Assembly: GCF_019720915.1 (NCBI RefSeq)
Contig: NZ_JAHKSI010000001.1
Location: 186,001-250,000 of the forward strand
From: Alkalihalobacillus sp. TS-13
GTDB taxonomy: Bacteria; Bacillota; Bacilli; Bacillales; Fictibacillaceae
DNA: 64,000 nucleotides
Reading direction: 5' to 3'
A program made the position numbers and the translations under genes. Each line of letters begins with the position of its first letter. Positions within the stretch are counted from its first letter, which is position 1. The notes beneath the pieces are model-generated. The model searched no databases, was not told the DNA's origin, and saw only the letters and a list, made by a program, of their open reading frames with translations. Positions 1 through 8,756 of this stretch are shown here, piece after piece.

Positions 1-598
1 TATTTACAAGATTACGTTCAGACTGATCGAGTAAAGCAGAGATGAAACGGGAGTGCTCCATCATGATCCGTAACCAGAACACATTTTCACTAATGATCGC
101 ATCTTGGACAGGATCAAGTACACCTTGATTGAACTTTTGTAAAGTCCTCATAAAATACTCTGCTTCCCTGGCGATATGATCGACCAATAGCGGAAAGTTG
201 AACCCGGAAATTTTACAGTTAACAATCAGGATCAGGAGATTCCTTTTGAAATTCCGGAATCCATAGACCAGTTGTATGCTGTCTTCATTCAACTTTCTAA
301 CTGCCTGAACAGATGTAGGTGCTTGAAGTGCCCGTTTCTCTAGTTGCTCGAAATATTGGAAAAATCGATCTGTTTGCTGAATCAAGTTCTTATCCTTGCG
401 ATTGAAACCTTCTCCTAAAAATAAGGCATGTTCCTTCATAATACGGAGCCAAAACCGATTTTCGGCTAATGATCTTTCGATAAATGTCCTTTCCGTTATC
501 GCTTCAGGTTGTGCTGCTTGCTTTTCAGGTGGGATCAGCATAGGGTTGTTAGAATCCAAATAAAAGTGCCCTGGCGTTGGTTGATTATTACTCATCAT
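1..598 (-). CDS. DUF2935 family protein (partial, runs off the window start)
   Basis: The minus strand is open from a double ATG at 598/595 to the window edge (about 199 codons). The second ATG sits 7 nt after an AGAGGGGG ribosome site (603-610), the first 4 nt. The product contains two related segments, RIMKEHALFLGEGF and, about 100 residues later, RIMMEHSRFISALL. This internal duplication of a helical EH-containing unit is typical of Bacillus DUF2935 proteins, which are predicted all-helical and metal-binding-like; their function is not known. The C-terminal part lies outside the window. Family assignment is by motif recognition; the role is unassigned. Confidence 0.8.
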   Translation of the reverse strand, partial: MMSNNQPTPGHFYLDSNNPMLIPPEKQAAQPEAITERTFIERSLAENRFWLRIMKEHALFLGEGFNRKDKNLIQQTDRFFQYFEQLEKRALQAPTSVQAVRKLNEDSIQLVYGFRNFKRNLLILIVNCKISGFNFPLLVDHIAREAEYFMRTLQKFNQGVLDPVQDAIISENVFWLRIMMEHSRFISALLDQSERNLVN

Positions 599-840
599 AA
601 TTCCCCCTCTCAAAAAATATCGCTATTTTAATTGTAGTTACACCGAAATTATTTTAGAACGATTAGGTTGTGTCAAAGAACTTAAAAAAGAGTTAGAAGG
701 GAATCAAAAGTTTATACAGAAGATATATATCGTTCCAAATTCAGTGGAAAAGGGTGTGGTGCTTATGGTACGTCTTAATCTTTCTATCTCTCGTTTCTTT
801 AGACCAGCTATAAAACAATTCAAAGGATGGGATCACACCT
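599..840. other. Intergenic between divergent genes
   Basis: This 240-bp spacer holds the promoters of the two divergent genes. A plus-strand stretch from about 651 stays open into the acetyltransferase region in another frame, but it has no convincing start or ribosome site. I see no RNA element. Confidence 0.4.
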
Positions 841-1392
841 ATGATCACTGGGTTAAAAGTAGAACTACGGCCTGTGTCACTTGAAGACTTCAAAAGAACG
901 TATGGATGGCTGAACGATGAGGAAACCGCAAAATTGGAAGCAGACAGTGGATTCTTTCGCCATAGTCATGTACCTATTGAAAAAATCGAAGACGATTATG
1001 AGAAAGCAATTAAGAAATTGGATAAACGTGAGGTTGGAGAATTCTCCATTTATACGCTGGGAGACAGACCAAAACATATTGGGTTGATCGGGTACCGCGA
1101 ACTGAATATTGTTTCAAGGCGATGTACGGTAGGTATTGGAATCGGGGCTAAAGAGTACTGGGGTCAAGGTTATGGAACAGATGCTATGAAAACACTTATT
1201 CATTATTTGTTTCAGACAATGAATTTGAACCGTGTACAGCTCGATACCTGGAGTGGAAACGTACAAGCTATACGTTCTTATGAAAAGTGCGGTTTTGTGG
1301 TGGAAGGACGACTGAGGAAGGATGCCTTTATCGATGGGAACTATTATGACACCATCGTGATGGGCTTATTAAAAGAAGAATTCCAATATTAA
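841..1392 (+). CDS. GNAT family N-acetyltransferase (RimJ/RimL type)
   Basis: 183 residues, the usual length for RimJ/RimL-like acetyltransferases, which move acetyl from acetyl-CoA to an amine or protein N-terminus. The acetyl-CoA loop is visible as YWGQGYGTDAMKTLIHY (about residues 103-119), followed by the conserved strand NLNRVQLDTWSGNVQAIRSY and YEKCGFVVEGRLR. The ATG is preceded by AAAGGATGGG at a reasonable distance. A strong hairpin terminator follows, so it is probably monocistronic. The substrate cannot be read from the sequence; related genes in Bacillus are often simply called acetyltransferases. Confidence 0.88.
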   Translation: MITGLKVELRPVSLEDFKRTYGWLNDEETAKLEADSGFFRHSHVPIEKIEDDYEKAIKKLDKREVGEFSIYTLGDRPKHIGLIGYRELNIVSRRCTVGIGIGAKEYWGQGYGTDAMKTLIHYLFQTMNLNRVQLDTWSGNVQAIRSYEKCGFVVEGRLRKDAFIDGNYYDTIVMGLLKEEFQY

Positions 1393-1409
1393 TAAATAAT
1401 ACAACCAAC

Positions 1410-1443
1410 AAAGAGGCTTATCCGATACCGGGTCAGCCTCTTT
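1410..1443 (+). terminator. Rho-independent terminator of the acetyltransferase gene
   Basis: AAAGAGGCT (1410-1418) pairs with AGCCTCTTT (1435-1443), 17 nt after the stop codon. Confidence 0.75.
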
Positions 1444-1474
1444 ACTCATGTCACAAAAATAACTAACCTAAATA

Positions 1475-1512
1475 GACCTGAGCTGCGATCATCAATGCCA
1501 CTCAGGTTTTAC
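1475..1512. terminator. Hairpin between convergent units
   Basis: ACCTGAG (1476-1482) pairs with CTCAGGT (1501-1507), followed by a short T run on the plus strand. It lies just beyond the end of the minus-strand MFS remnant and probably served as its terminator. Confidence 0.45.
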
Positions 1513-1516
1513 ATGT

Positions 1517-1659
1517 TTATATGTGCTCTGTTTCAGCAAGCAGGATGCGAAGGACAGCACTGATGATAACGGCAACAATGGCGAGTGCAGCAGTTAGCAT
1601 GAACGTATTGCCATATGGGTTGGAAGCTGATTCTTTAAGGGTCTCCCAGAAAAAACAGC
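1517..1659 (-). pseudogene. C-terminal remnant of an MFS drug-efflux-type permease
   Basis: An open minus-strand stretch without a start codon encodes ETLKESASNPYGNTFMLTAA followed by a hydrophobic helix (ALAIVAVIISAVLRILL) and a stop. The pattern of a short loop and then a last transmembrane helix resembles the C-terminus of 14-TM MFS transporters (EmrB/QacA type). A stop codon bounds it upstream at 1660-1662 and the next gene begins there, so about 90 percent of the original gene is gone. The family call is tentative because the fragment is short. Confidence 0.45.
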
Positions 1660-1679
1660 TCAATTAATGGATCTTTTAC

Positions 1680-2252
1680 TTATAGATGATTATAAGTGAT
1701 GACAAAGTGTAAGGTGGTTAGAGAGTCGGTCGGGTTGATATATTTATGCGGCCGATTTCCCGCAAACCGGATTGAATCGTGTTCTTCAAGATGATAGGTC
1801 TCTCCATCCATTTCCATGATCAATTCACCTGTCATGACCGCTACATATTCCATCACACCAGACGGATGTGCTTCTGAGAGATATTCACTGTCCGGTTTGA
1901 GGTATCCACGATAAAGCTCCATTGAACCCCGTGATTGAAACAAAGGTTCTGCCACCAAAACTTCATCAGAGCTGGCTATCTGCAGCCCCTTTTCCTTTCG
2001 GGCTACCGAGACATCAGAATCGATCGACAAGAGCGTGCTTACAGGAACATTCAATCCATTCGCAATCTTCCAGATGACAGACAGTGTCGGGTTGCCTTCT
2101 CCATTTTCAATCTTGATCAAGGTCAATTTGCTTACTCCGATTTGTGTCGCCAACCCCTCAATACTGATTCCTTTATTCTTACGGAATTGCCTTAGGTTCG
2201 TCCCAATCTGTTTTCCTGCATCTCCATCATCCCACGATCTATTTGAGTTCAT
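1680..2252 (-). CDS. XRE-cupin transcriptional regulator
   Basis: 190 residues with an N-terminal XRE helix-turn-helix (about residues 15-70; LRQFRKNKGISIEGLATQIG then SKLTLIKIENGEGNPTLSVI) and a C-terminal cupin (about 110-185; HPSGVMEYVAVMTGELIMEM, HDSIRFAGNRPHKYIN). The start has an AGGAGG ribosome site. It is divergent from azlCD; XRE-cupin regulators commonly sit next to transporters and metabolite genes they control, so it probably regulates azlCD in response to a small ligand held in the cupin. Ligand unknown. Confidence 0.88.
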   Translation of the reverse strand: MNSNRSWDDGDAGKQIGTNLRQFRKNKGISIEGLATQIGVSKLTLIKIENGEGNPTLSVIWKIANGLNVPVSTLLSIDSDVSVARKEKGLQIASSDEVLVAEPLFQSRGSMELYRGYLKPDSEYLSEAHPSGVMEYVAVMTGELIMEMDGETYHLEEHDSIRFAGNRPHKYINPTDSLTTLHFVITYNHL

Positions 2253-2321
2253 TTGAACATCCTCCTAGCGTTCTTTCATTCAGATTTATGTATATTTTAA
2301 TGAACTATAGGTACATTTTAA

Positions 2322-2349
2322 TTTACAAACAGAAAAATTAAAGTATAAT
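2322..2349 (+). promoter_or_regulatory. Predicted sigma-A promoter of azlC
   Basis: TTTACA (2322-2327), a 16-bp spacer and TATAAT (2344-2349). The spacer carries an inverted pair TTAATTT / AAATTAA that could be the XRE-cupin operator. Transcription would begin near 2356, downstream of the upstream in-frame ATG at 2352, which argues for the GTG start at 2424. Confidence 0.7.
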
Positions 2350-2423
2350 GAATGGTATATTATAATATATCATCCTTTATTATAGCATACTTTAACGTCT
2401 GCAAAACCTGGGAGGTGGAGTAC

Positions 2424-3104
2424 GTGGAGGATAAAAGAAGAACGATCAAAACGGCCTTTCTGGAAGCTTTACCCTTAGCGATTGCCATCGCGGCATATGG
2501 TTTATCCTATGGCGTGATTGCCAATCAAGCCCACTTCAGCATATTTGCCACTGTAGCAATGTCCTTGTTGGTGTTTTCAGGATCTGTTCAGATGGTAGCT
2601 GTTGCTATGATCGCGACTGGAGCAAGTATGGTAAGTGTACTTTCCACCTCATTATTGTTGAATTTACGCAATTTGTTATACGGTGCTGCGCTTGCTGAAG
2701 GTCTTGTACCGGCAAAGAAATGGCGGTGGCTATTGTCTTTCGGTGTATCAGATGAACCTTTTGTGCTGGGGAGTTCAAGGTTTAATCGTCATGGACCTGA
2801 TCCCCTTTACTTTGGCGTTGTCGCTTTAAGTTTCTATATCGCCTGGTTTTTCTCCTCGCTGATTGGTGCGATGATCGGTAATCAAGTGGATCCGCAAAAA
2901 TGGGGATTAGACCTGGCGTTTCCGGTCACATTTGTCGCGCTTCTTATCCCAAGCCTAAAAGGTAAGCCTGTGATCGGGACAGCCCTGGCTGCCGTTGTGA
3001 TTGCTATCGGTCTTGAGTCTTTCATGCCAGGAAGTCAATTGACGATCATCCTAACCGGAATCCTTGCACCACTTGTAGGTCTCTATTTGAAGGGGAGGAT
3101 ATGA
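2424..3104 (+). CDS. azlC: AzlC family branched-chain amino acid exporter, large subunit
   Basis: With AzlD this forms an inner-membrane exporter of branched-chain amino acids and analogues. I chose GTG 2424 because GGGAGGTGG lies just upstream (2410-2418) and the predicted promoter excludes the ATG at 2352; the product is then 226 residues, normal for AzlC. Visible features are the family's N-terminal LEALPLAIAIAAYGLSYGVI, the motif MSLLVFSGSVQMVAV and the LNLRNLLYGAALA segment, plus about seven hydrophobic helices. Its stop codon abuts the azlD ATG, so the two are translationally coupled. Confidence 0.92.
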   Translation: MEDKRRTIKTAFLEALPLAIAIAAYGLSYGVIANQAHFSIFATVAMSLLVFSGSVQMVAVAMIATGASMVSVLSTSLLLNLRNLLYGAALAEGLVPAKKWRWLLSFGVSDEPFVLGSSRFNRHGPDPLYFGVVALSFYIAWFFSSLIGAMIGNQVDPQKWGLDLAFPVTFVALLIPSLKGKPVIGTALAAVVIAIGLESFMPGSQLTIILTGILAPLVGLYLKGRI

Positions 3105-3419
3105 ATGTTCAACCATTGGCTGCTGATCGGTTTATTATCGGTCACTACGTATGTTTCACGGATCATCGGTGTTGAGTTCATGGCTGGCCGGGAGATGAGT
3201 CCGACCTTGCGTCTCTATTTCAATTATGTACCCGTGGGCATTCTAACTGCACTGATCATCAAACAAATCTTCGTACCGGTGGATGGGCAGCTTGTTCTTT
3301 CCCTCCCAGTACTCATCGGCTGTCTTTTCAGTGCAATTGGTATGAAACTTTTAAAAAGTTTTCTCCCAGCCGTCGTCCTTGGCGTCATTAGCGGATTGTT
3401 GACCCGTTATCTCATTTGA
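3105..3419 (+). CDS. azlD: AzlD family branched-chain amino acid exporter, small subunit
   Basis: 104 residues with four hydrophobic helices, the typical AzlD size. GGGGAGG lies in the 3' end of azlC, and the ATG follows the azlC stop directly. The N-terminus (LLIGLLSVTTYVSRIIGVEF) and the central FNYVPVGILTALIIKQIF match the family pattern, in which AzlD partners AzlC in the membrane. No strong terminator is seen directly after the stop; the nearest is at 3644. Confidence 0.92.
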   Translation: MFNHWLLIGLLSVTTYVSRIIGVEFMAGREMSPTLRLYFNYVPVGILTALIIKQIFVPVDGQLVLSLPVLIGCLFSAIGMKLLKSFLPAVVLGVISGLLTRYLI

Positions 3420-3441
3420 TGCTATATAAGGGTAAGTGTGA

Positions 3442-3582
3442 CTTAAATCCTCAGGTATTCACGGTTCCTTCCATAACTTTAGTGGAAATAAAACTCCTAC
3501 AGAGAGAGTTTATTTAAAACGATTGGTAAGACAGGATTCAACTGGAATATGGACTGTTGTAGGTTATGATTCTAAAGATTGA
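3442..3582 (+). pseudogene. C-terminal remnant of an unidentified gene
   Basis: A stretch of 46 sense codons with no start codon, opened by TGA at 3439, ends in ERVYLKRLVRQDSTGIWTVV-GYDSKD. The last part reads like the end of a real protein rather than random sequence, but I do not recognise the family. No ribosome site precedes it. Confidence 0.3.
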
Positions 3583-3643
3583 AGATGAATCTTATTTTTC
3601 GCACCATTAACTAAAAAGGTGTCCTGAACACCTCCATTTAGAT

Positions 3644-3682
3644 TGATAACAAGCGGTTATAACGTTTGTTATCATTTTTTTT
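3644..3682 (+). terminator. Rho-independent terminator
   Basis: TGATAACAA (3644-3652) pairs with TTTGTTATCA (3665-3674), followed by a run of eight or more T. A smaller hairpin AGGTGT/ACACCT lies just upstream. It is the first strong terminator downstream of azlCD. Confidence 0.75.
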
Positions 3683-3729
3683 GAAAAATATTTAAGAATA
3701 GCTTTAAGTTTTGGTATTAAAACCCGCAC

Positions 3730-3783
3730 GGTTGGTTTACTCGTTACTCAAAACCAACCAGCTATTCAGCCACAGTTTTGAGT
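3730..3783. other. Two overlapping, mutually exclusive stem-loops
   Basis: GGTTGGTTT (3730-3738) pairs perfectly with AAACCAACC (3751-3759), while ACTCAAAAC (3746-3754) pairs perfectly with GTTTTGAGT (3775-3783). They share bases 3751-3754, so only one can form. No T run follows. The rest of the gap, 3784-4170, is AT-rich with no gene; it presumably contains the promoter of the GH3 gene. Confidence 0.4.
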
Positions 3784-4170
3784 GAATAATACCTCGACAG
3801 AAATCAGATTCATCCACTTCTTTACACCAGAGAACCCATACATCTCTTACCAACCAATAGTATTTAAGCATTAAATGTAAATTCATTCTTTCCATTATAT
3901 AGGAATACACTTGTGATAGCTGTAATCGAAGGGTGAGACGATGGACAATTTTTTATGATTCTCAATTTCTTCATATTATTTTTTGAAGAATATACATGTT
4001 ATTCCAATATACATTCTTGAGTAACGTTTTTCTTTTATTTGCGTCTTTTAATGTTGTAGTTGGCTAAATTTCGCAACTCAAAACAATGAATGAACCCTTT
4101 GTGTGATAGGAAATTGAGTTTGAAGGAATTTCAAATAGGTGAGTGAGCCGTCAAACTAAGGGAGGGTATT

Positions 4171-5493
4171 ATGAAAATCAATAAAATTTGGAACGGATTA
4201 GTGTTTAGTTTTACTTTGATTATGATAATTTCTTTGATTGGATGTAACCAAGCTCCCAACTATAACAACAATCAAGATCATAATAACGATGCAGAAAATT
4301 TTACGGATGAAGGTAGCAGGGATGAAAGCAATGATCAGCAAGAAGATATTGCTGATGAAAGTGATGAATCTGAAGGATCACAGCCTGATGGTGTGACAAA
4401 TCGGATTAAAGAAAAAATGGATTCCATGTCCATAGATGAAAAAATTGGTCAAATGCTTATGTTTGGGTTTGAAGATACCAAAATCAATGAAGAAACTAGA
4501 AAGTTAATAGAAGATAATCATATTGGGGGAGTCATTTTATTTAAAAAGAACATCACTGGCTCGCAGCAATTATTGGACCTGAACAATCAGATAAAAGAAA
4601 TAAATTCGGTACATCATGATACTCCCATCTTTATTTCTGTAGATGAAGAGGGTGGCTTAGTGTCAAGAATGCCGCCTGAAATAATAAATTTGCCGGACAG
4701 TAAAGATATTGGAAAATCCAATAATTCGGAGCTTGCTTTTAAAGTTGGGGAAGCGATTGGAGAAAGGGTAAGCTTGTTCGGATTCAATATGACGATGGCA
4801 CCAGTTTTGGATATCAATAGCAATCCCGACAACCCGGTGATCGGAAAGAGGGCATTTGGAGATAATAAAGAAATTGTTTCGAAGATGGGAATTGAAGAAA
4901 TGAAAGGTATACAATCAAAAAGCATTATACCAGTAGTTAAGCATTTTCCAGGTCATGGTGATACAAATGTTGATTCGCATCTAGGATTACCGGTTGTGAA
5001 CCACGGTTTGGAAAGACTTCGCCAAATGGAATTGGTGCCATTTCAAAATGCTGTGAATCAACAAGCTGATATGACGATGGTTGCGCATATCCTGTTGCCT
5101 GAAATAGACAGTGAATATCCTTCCTCTTTATCCAAAAATGTGATCACCAATATTTTAAGAGAAGAATTGGACTTTAATGGAGTTGTTATAACCGATGATC
5201 TGACGATGGGGGCAATTATAAAGAACTATGATATAGGTGAAGCTTCCGTAAAAGCGGTTCAAGCAGGAAATGACATTGTTTTAGTTTGCCATGGACATGA
5301 AAATAAAATGAAAGTTGTCAGCAGTTTAACAAAAGCTGTGAAAGATGGGACAATAAGTGAAGAAAGAATAGATGAAAGCGTGGAAAGAATTTTACACTTA
5401 AAAGAAAAATATAACCTTTCAGACAGTCTTCTAAATGATTTTGACTTAAATAAAATTAATCAATCATCGGAAGAAATACTTCGTGCTTTTTGA
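4171..5493 (+). CDS. Glycoside hydrolase family 3 lipoprotein (NagZ-like beta-N-acetylglucosaminidase)
   Basis: 440 residues. The N-terminus ends in a lipobox (MIISLIGC, Cys about residue 25), then a linker rich in Asn/Asp/Glu to about residue 85, then a GH3 domain. The family signature KHFPGHGDTNVDSHLGLP starts near residue 257 and carries the His-containing catalytic loop. The nucleophile Asp lies in VVITDDLTMGAI near residue 341. Such enzymes release GlcNAc from cell-wall muropeptides or other beta-hexosaminides outside the cell. GGGAGGGT precedes the ATG. It converges on yczE with only 7 bp between the stop codons and no obvious terminator. Confidence 0.92.
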   Translation: MKINKIWNGLVFSFTLIMIISLIGCNQAPNYNNNQDHNNDAENFTDEGSRDESNDQQEDIADESDESEGSQPDGVTNRIKEKMDSMSIDEKIGQMLMFGFEDTKINEETRKLIEDNHIGGVILFKKNITGSQQLLDLNNQIKEINSVHHDTPIFISVDEEGGLVSRMPPEIINLPDSKDIGKSNNSELAFKVGEAIGERVSLFGFNMTMAPVLDINSNPDNPVIGKRAFGDNKEIVSKMGIEEMKGIQSKSIIPVVKHFPGHGDTNVDSHLGLPVVNHGLERLRQMELVPFQNAVNQQADMTMVAHILLPEIDSEYPSSLSKNVITNILREELDFNGVVITDDLTMGAIIKNYDIGEASVKAVQAGNDIVLVCHGHENKMKVVSSLTKAVKDGTISEERIDESVERILHLKEKYNLSDSLLNDFDLNKINQSSEEILRAF

Positions 5494-5500
5494 ATGATAT

Positions 5501-6148
5501 TTATCTCTTATCATAATTTGCCGATGTACTAGAGCATATTAATATGCGGTCTAATACCTTTTCAGTTAATGGCATAAAGTAATTAAGGATTAGTCCCCCT
5601 AAGCAAACGGTTAATAAAGTTCCAACGCCAATTGGCCCCTTAAAAATTATTGCCATTATCAAGAATACGAGGTAAATGAACGATCTCGAAAAAAATATAT
5701 TTGTTCTAGTTAATTCTTGTATGATCAATGTTAATCGGTCGACTGGAATCGGGGCAAAATTTGTGTGTAAATATGTTGCAGTTCCTAATCCTATAACAAC
5801 TAAGCCGATTCCAAAACAAAAAACTTTGCTGTACCATAGTTCAGGTGTTATCAAATTGTTCAATATAAAGAGCCACATATCAATACTAATCCCCGTTATA
5901 AATGCTGTTAACAACCCCAACACTTCTGGTTTTTGTCTTTTTAAAAATGAATTACAACCTATCAATATTAATGCAATTATTATTTCCCAACTTCCCACAG
6001 TAAGCCCGGCATTTATGGACAGTCCTACCAAAAGTGCATCAAAAGGTGTAGTGCCAAGATCTGATTGTATAGTAAAAGAAATACCAAGGGTTAATAGTAA
6101 AATTCCTAATACATAAAAAGCATATTTCACTTTATTCGACCTCTTCAT
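5501..6148 (-). CDS. yczE: YczE/YyaS/YitT family integral membrane protein
   Basis: 215 residues, the same length as Bacillus subtilis YczE as I recall it, with about five to six hydrophobic helices. The family hallmark QSDLGTTPFDALLVGLS is near residues 28-44, and LHTNFAPIPVDRLTLIIQEL fits the second conserved block. The biochemical role is unknown; in B. amyloliquefaciens YczE has been linked to lipopeptide production. It is divergent from the marR-paiAB unit across a 98-bp region carrying two related palindromes, so the MarR protein probably controls both directions. Confidence 0.85.
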   Translation of the reverse strand: MKRSNKVKYAFYVLGILLLTLGISFTIQSDLGTTPFDALLVGLSINAGLTVGSWEIIIALILIGCNSFLKRQKPEVLGLLTAFITGISIDMWLFILNNLITPELWYSKVFCFGIGLVVIGLGTATYLHTNFAPIPVDRLTLIIQELTRTNIFFSRSFIYLVFLIMAIIFKGPIGVGTLLTVCLGGLILNYFMPLTEKVLDRILICSSTSANYDKR

Positions 6149-6156
6149 CTGTATTT

Positions 6157-6178
6157 TTTTATTGCAAATGCAACAAAA
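6157..6178. promoter_or_regulatory. MarR-type operator 1 (imperfect palindrome)
   Basis: TTTTATTGCA (6157-6166) and TGCAACAAAA (6169-6178) form arms matching at 9 of 10 positions around a 2-bp centre. It is the same sequence type as the perfect palindrome at 6201-6228 and lies next to the yczE start. Confidence 0.7.
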
Positions 6179-6200
6179 TTAGGTTAAATTTAATATAGGC

Positions 6201-6228
6201 TATTTTTATTGCATTTGCAATAAAAATA
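6201..6228. promoter_or_regulatory. MarR-type operator 2 (perfect 28-bp palindrome)
   Basis: Two 13-bp arms around a TT centre pair without mismatch from 6201 to 6228; the core is TTATTGCA-TT-TGCAATAA. It lies 18 bp upstream of the marR ATG, where bound repressor would block marR-paiAB transcription. Confidence 0.8.
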
Positions 6229-6246
6229 TATACTAAGGAGTTAATT

Positions 6247-6699
6247 ATGATAGAAATTCTTCGTGAAATTGGAATGATAGCAAGGGCATTAGATTCCATA
6301 AGTAATATAGAATTTAAAGAATATGACCTTACAAAAGGGCAGTATTTGTACCTTGTGAGAATATGTGAAAACCCAGGAATCATTCAAGAAAAGTTAGCTG
6401 AGATGATCAAAGTAGATCGAACAACAACAGCTCGTGCTATCAAAAAACTTGAAATTAATGGCTTTATTGAAAAGAAAGAAGATAATGAGAACAAAAAAAT
6501 TAAAAAACTCTTTCCGACAGAGAAAGGGAAAAATGTTTATCCTTTTATAAAAAGAGAAAATGAGTATTCAAATATCGTTGCATTAGAGGGATTTTCTGAG
6601 AGAGAAGTGGAAACCATTTTCAATCTTCTTCAAAGAGTAAGGAAAAATATAGAGAAAGACTGGGAATTTGTAAAAAAGGGAAACAAGAGAATTTATTGA
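6247..6699 (+). CDS. MarR family transcriptional regulator
   Basis: 150 residues with a winged helix-turn-helix at about 35-105: LTKGQYLYLVRICENPGIIQ, then KLAEMIKVDRTTTARAIKKL and the wing EKKEDNENKKIKKLFPTEKG. Long helices at both ends fit MarR dimerisation. AAGGAG precedes the ATG. It is the first gene of a tight marR-paiA-paiB unit and is divergent from yczE, with two TTGCAwwTGCAA palindromes between them, so autoregulation and control of yczE are likely. The inducer is unknown. Confidence 0.9.
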   Translation: MIEILREIGMIARALDSISNIEFKEYDLTKGQYLYLVRICENPGIIQEKLAEMIKVDRTTTARAIKKLEINGFIEKKEDNENKKIKKLFPTEKGKNVYPFIKRENEYSNIVALEGFSEREVETIFNLLQRVRKNIEKDWEFVKKGNKRIY

Positions 6700-6724
6700 T
6701 TATATAAAGGAGCGACATAGTTAA

Positions 6725-7246
<522 letters not shown>

Positions 7247-7259
7247 AAGGTGGATTATT

Positions 7260-7877
7260 ATGTATATACCTAAACATTTTAATATTGATGATGAAGAAGT
7301 AATTTATGATTTTATCGAAAAATATGGCTTTGCAACTTTATTTTCCCAGTATAAAGGAGAACCCTACGCTACTCATCTTCCACTGGTGTTAAATAAATCT
7401 GAAAAAGCATTATATGGTCATTTTGCACGTCCGAACGAACAGTGGAAGGATGTTGAAAACCAACAAGTCCTTGCGGTTTTCCAAGGTCCTCACTGTTATA
7501 TTTCACCTACTTGGTACGAAACAACCAAAGCAGTACCTACTTGGAATTATGTGTCTATCCATTTATATGGAAAGATGGAGATTGTCGAAGATAGAAAAGT
7601 GATATTCGATTCTTTAAATGACTTGGTAACTAAATATGAAACTCCTGATAGTACATACAATTTAAATGATGTTGAACCTGGTTATATCGAAGGATTGAGT
7701 AAAGGAATTGTAGTGTTCAAAATAAAAATCACAAAAATTGAAGCAAAAGCTAAATTAAGTCAAAATCATACTGTGGAACGCCAAGAATTAATTATTAAAC
7801 ATCTTGAAAACACTTCTCAACAGGATAATATACAAATAGCATCCCTTATGAAGAAAAATCTACAAAAATACAAATAA
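7260..7877 (+). CDS. paiB: PaiB family FMN-binding protein / transcriptional regulator
   Basis: 205 residues. It begins MYIPKHFNIDDEEVIYDFIE and contains YATHLPLVLN, GHFARPNEQW and the strongly conserved FQGPHCYISPTWYETTKAVP-TWNYVSIHLYG block; these are the PaiB family marks (split-barrel FMN-binding fold). It is always found with paiA and is held to act in polyamine/sporulation control, though its mechanism is unsettled. AAAGGTGG precedes the ATG. Last gene of the marR-paiA-paiB unit; a strong terminator lies about 140 bp downstream. Confidence 0.93.
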   Translation: MYIPKHFNIDDEEVIYDFIEKYGFATLFSQYKGEPYATHLPLVLNKSEKALYGHFARPNEQWKDVENQQVLAVFQGPHCYISPTWYETTKAVPTWNYVSIHLYGKMEIVEDRKVIFDSLNDLVTKYETPDSTYNLNDVEPGYIEGLSKGIVVFKIKITKIEAKAKLSQNHTVERQELIIKHLENTSQQDNIQIASLMKKNLQKYK

Positions 7878-7959
7878 AAGTCATTCCTTATTGAAACAAA
7901 GAGAGCTTTAATAACGATTTTCCATAATATAGGGTTCAATTAAGAAGTCTTGAAATGCG

Positions 7960-8005
7960 TCCGTTATTCCACTATAGGATGCTCTAATGGAACAAAGCCC
8001 TTCGC
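7960..8005 (-). repeat. Diverged copy of dispersed repeat family R4
   Basis: Read on the minus strand, GGGCTTTGTTCCATTAGAGC and TGGAATAA align with the R4 copy at 55386-55457 (CCCTTTGTTCCGTTAAAGGG ... TGGAATAA). Confidence 0.4.
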
Positions 8006-8018
8006 ATATTAACGTAAG

Positions 8019-8047
8019 AAAGAGCTCAGATCTGAGCTCTTTTCTTT
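8019..8047 (+). terminator. Rho-independent terminator of marR-paiAB
   Basis: AAAGAGCTCAGA (8019-8030) pairs perfectly with TCTGAGCTCTTT (8031-8042) and is followed by TTCTTT. Between here and 8230 there is no gene. Confidence 0.8.
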
Positions 8048-8229
8048 GTGAATTACAATGCGAATCTGGCTGTGAATATTGTGGGAAATGTTAATCGATT
8101 ACAATGTGTACATAAATTAATCGCTGGTAATATCTGAAACTTGAATGAAGAGGCAGGAATGTTGAATAAGGAAGCAAATATATACTAAGTGGGTTCATCT
8201 CCAGGGAAAAGACGATTAATAGAGAGGGC

Positions 8230-8733
8230 TTGAAATTGAAAATTGAAGGAGTAGGGTTACCTATAGTTACCCCTTTTAAAGATGGAGAGATCGACCTTCA
8301 ATCATACGTCAAATTAATTGATCACTATATCAACCAGGGGATTTCAGGAATAATGCCCTTAGCAACAACAGGTGAAAGTCCCACAATAGATGAATATTAA
8401 AGAGTACTTTATAAACCCGTAGAAGTTGTGGTTCGGGGGGAATCCAAGTATCTTCCCATTTGGCGACGAAAGACTTTCTGGATATCTTCCAGAATGTAAG
8501 AGAAAATGACCACATTAAAGCGTTACAAATACTGAAAAGAACTTATCCGATTACAACTCTATTATTTCAGGAAACAAATCCAGACCCGTTGAAATACTAT
8601 CTTTATAAAAAAGGGCTCATTCGTTCACCTGAAACAAGGTTGCCGGGTTACAGGTATTTCAAAAGAGCTAGGAAAAAAGCTAGATGCATTGCTCCTGAAT
8701 TCTATTAAAAGTGACAGGAGTCCAACTGATTGA
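8230..8733 (+). pseudogene. dapA: dapA-like dihydrodipicolinate synthase, internally deleted and frameshifted
   Basis: From TTG 8230/8236, after a GAGAGGG ribosome site, the frame reads KIEGVGLPIVTPFKDGEIDL ... LATTGESPTIDEY then TAA at 8398. This is the N-terminus of DapA-type class I aldolases, including the TTGES loop. After about 60 bp another frame gives FLDIFQNVRENDHIKALQIL ... PLKYYLYKKGLIRSPETRLP, the C-terminus of the same family. The middle, including the Schiff-base lysine, is missing (about 150 codons). At 8645-8647 an extra base shifts the last 29 codons (VTGISKELGKKLDALLL), which end at 8733. Clearly non-functional. Confidence 0.85.
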
Positions 8734-8756
8734 AAAATTGGAGAGAGGGTGTTCTG

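Noticed and set aside
651-840. Open plus-strand stretch upstream of the first acetyltransferase
   Set aside because: No start codon with a ribosome site; composition is that of intergenic DNA.
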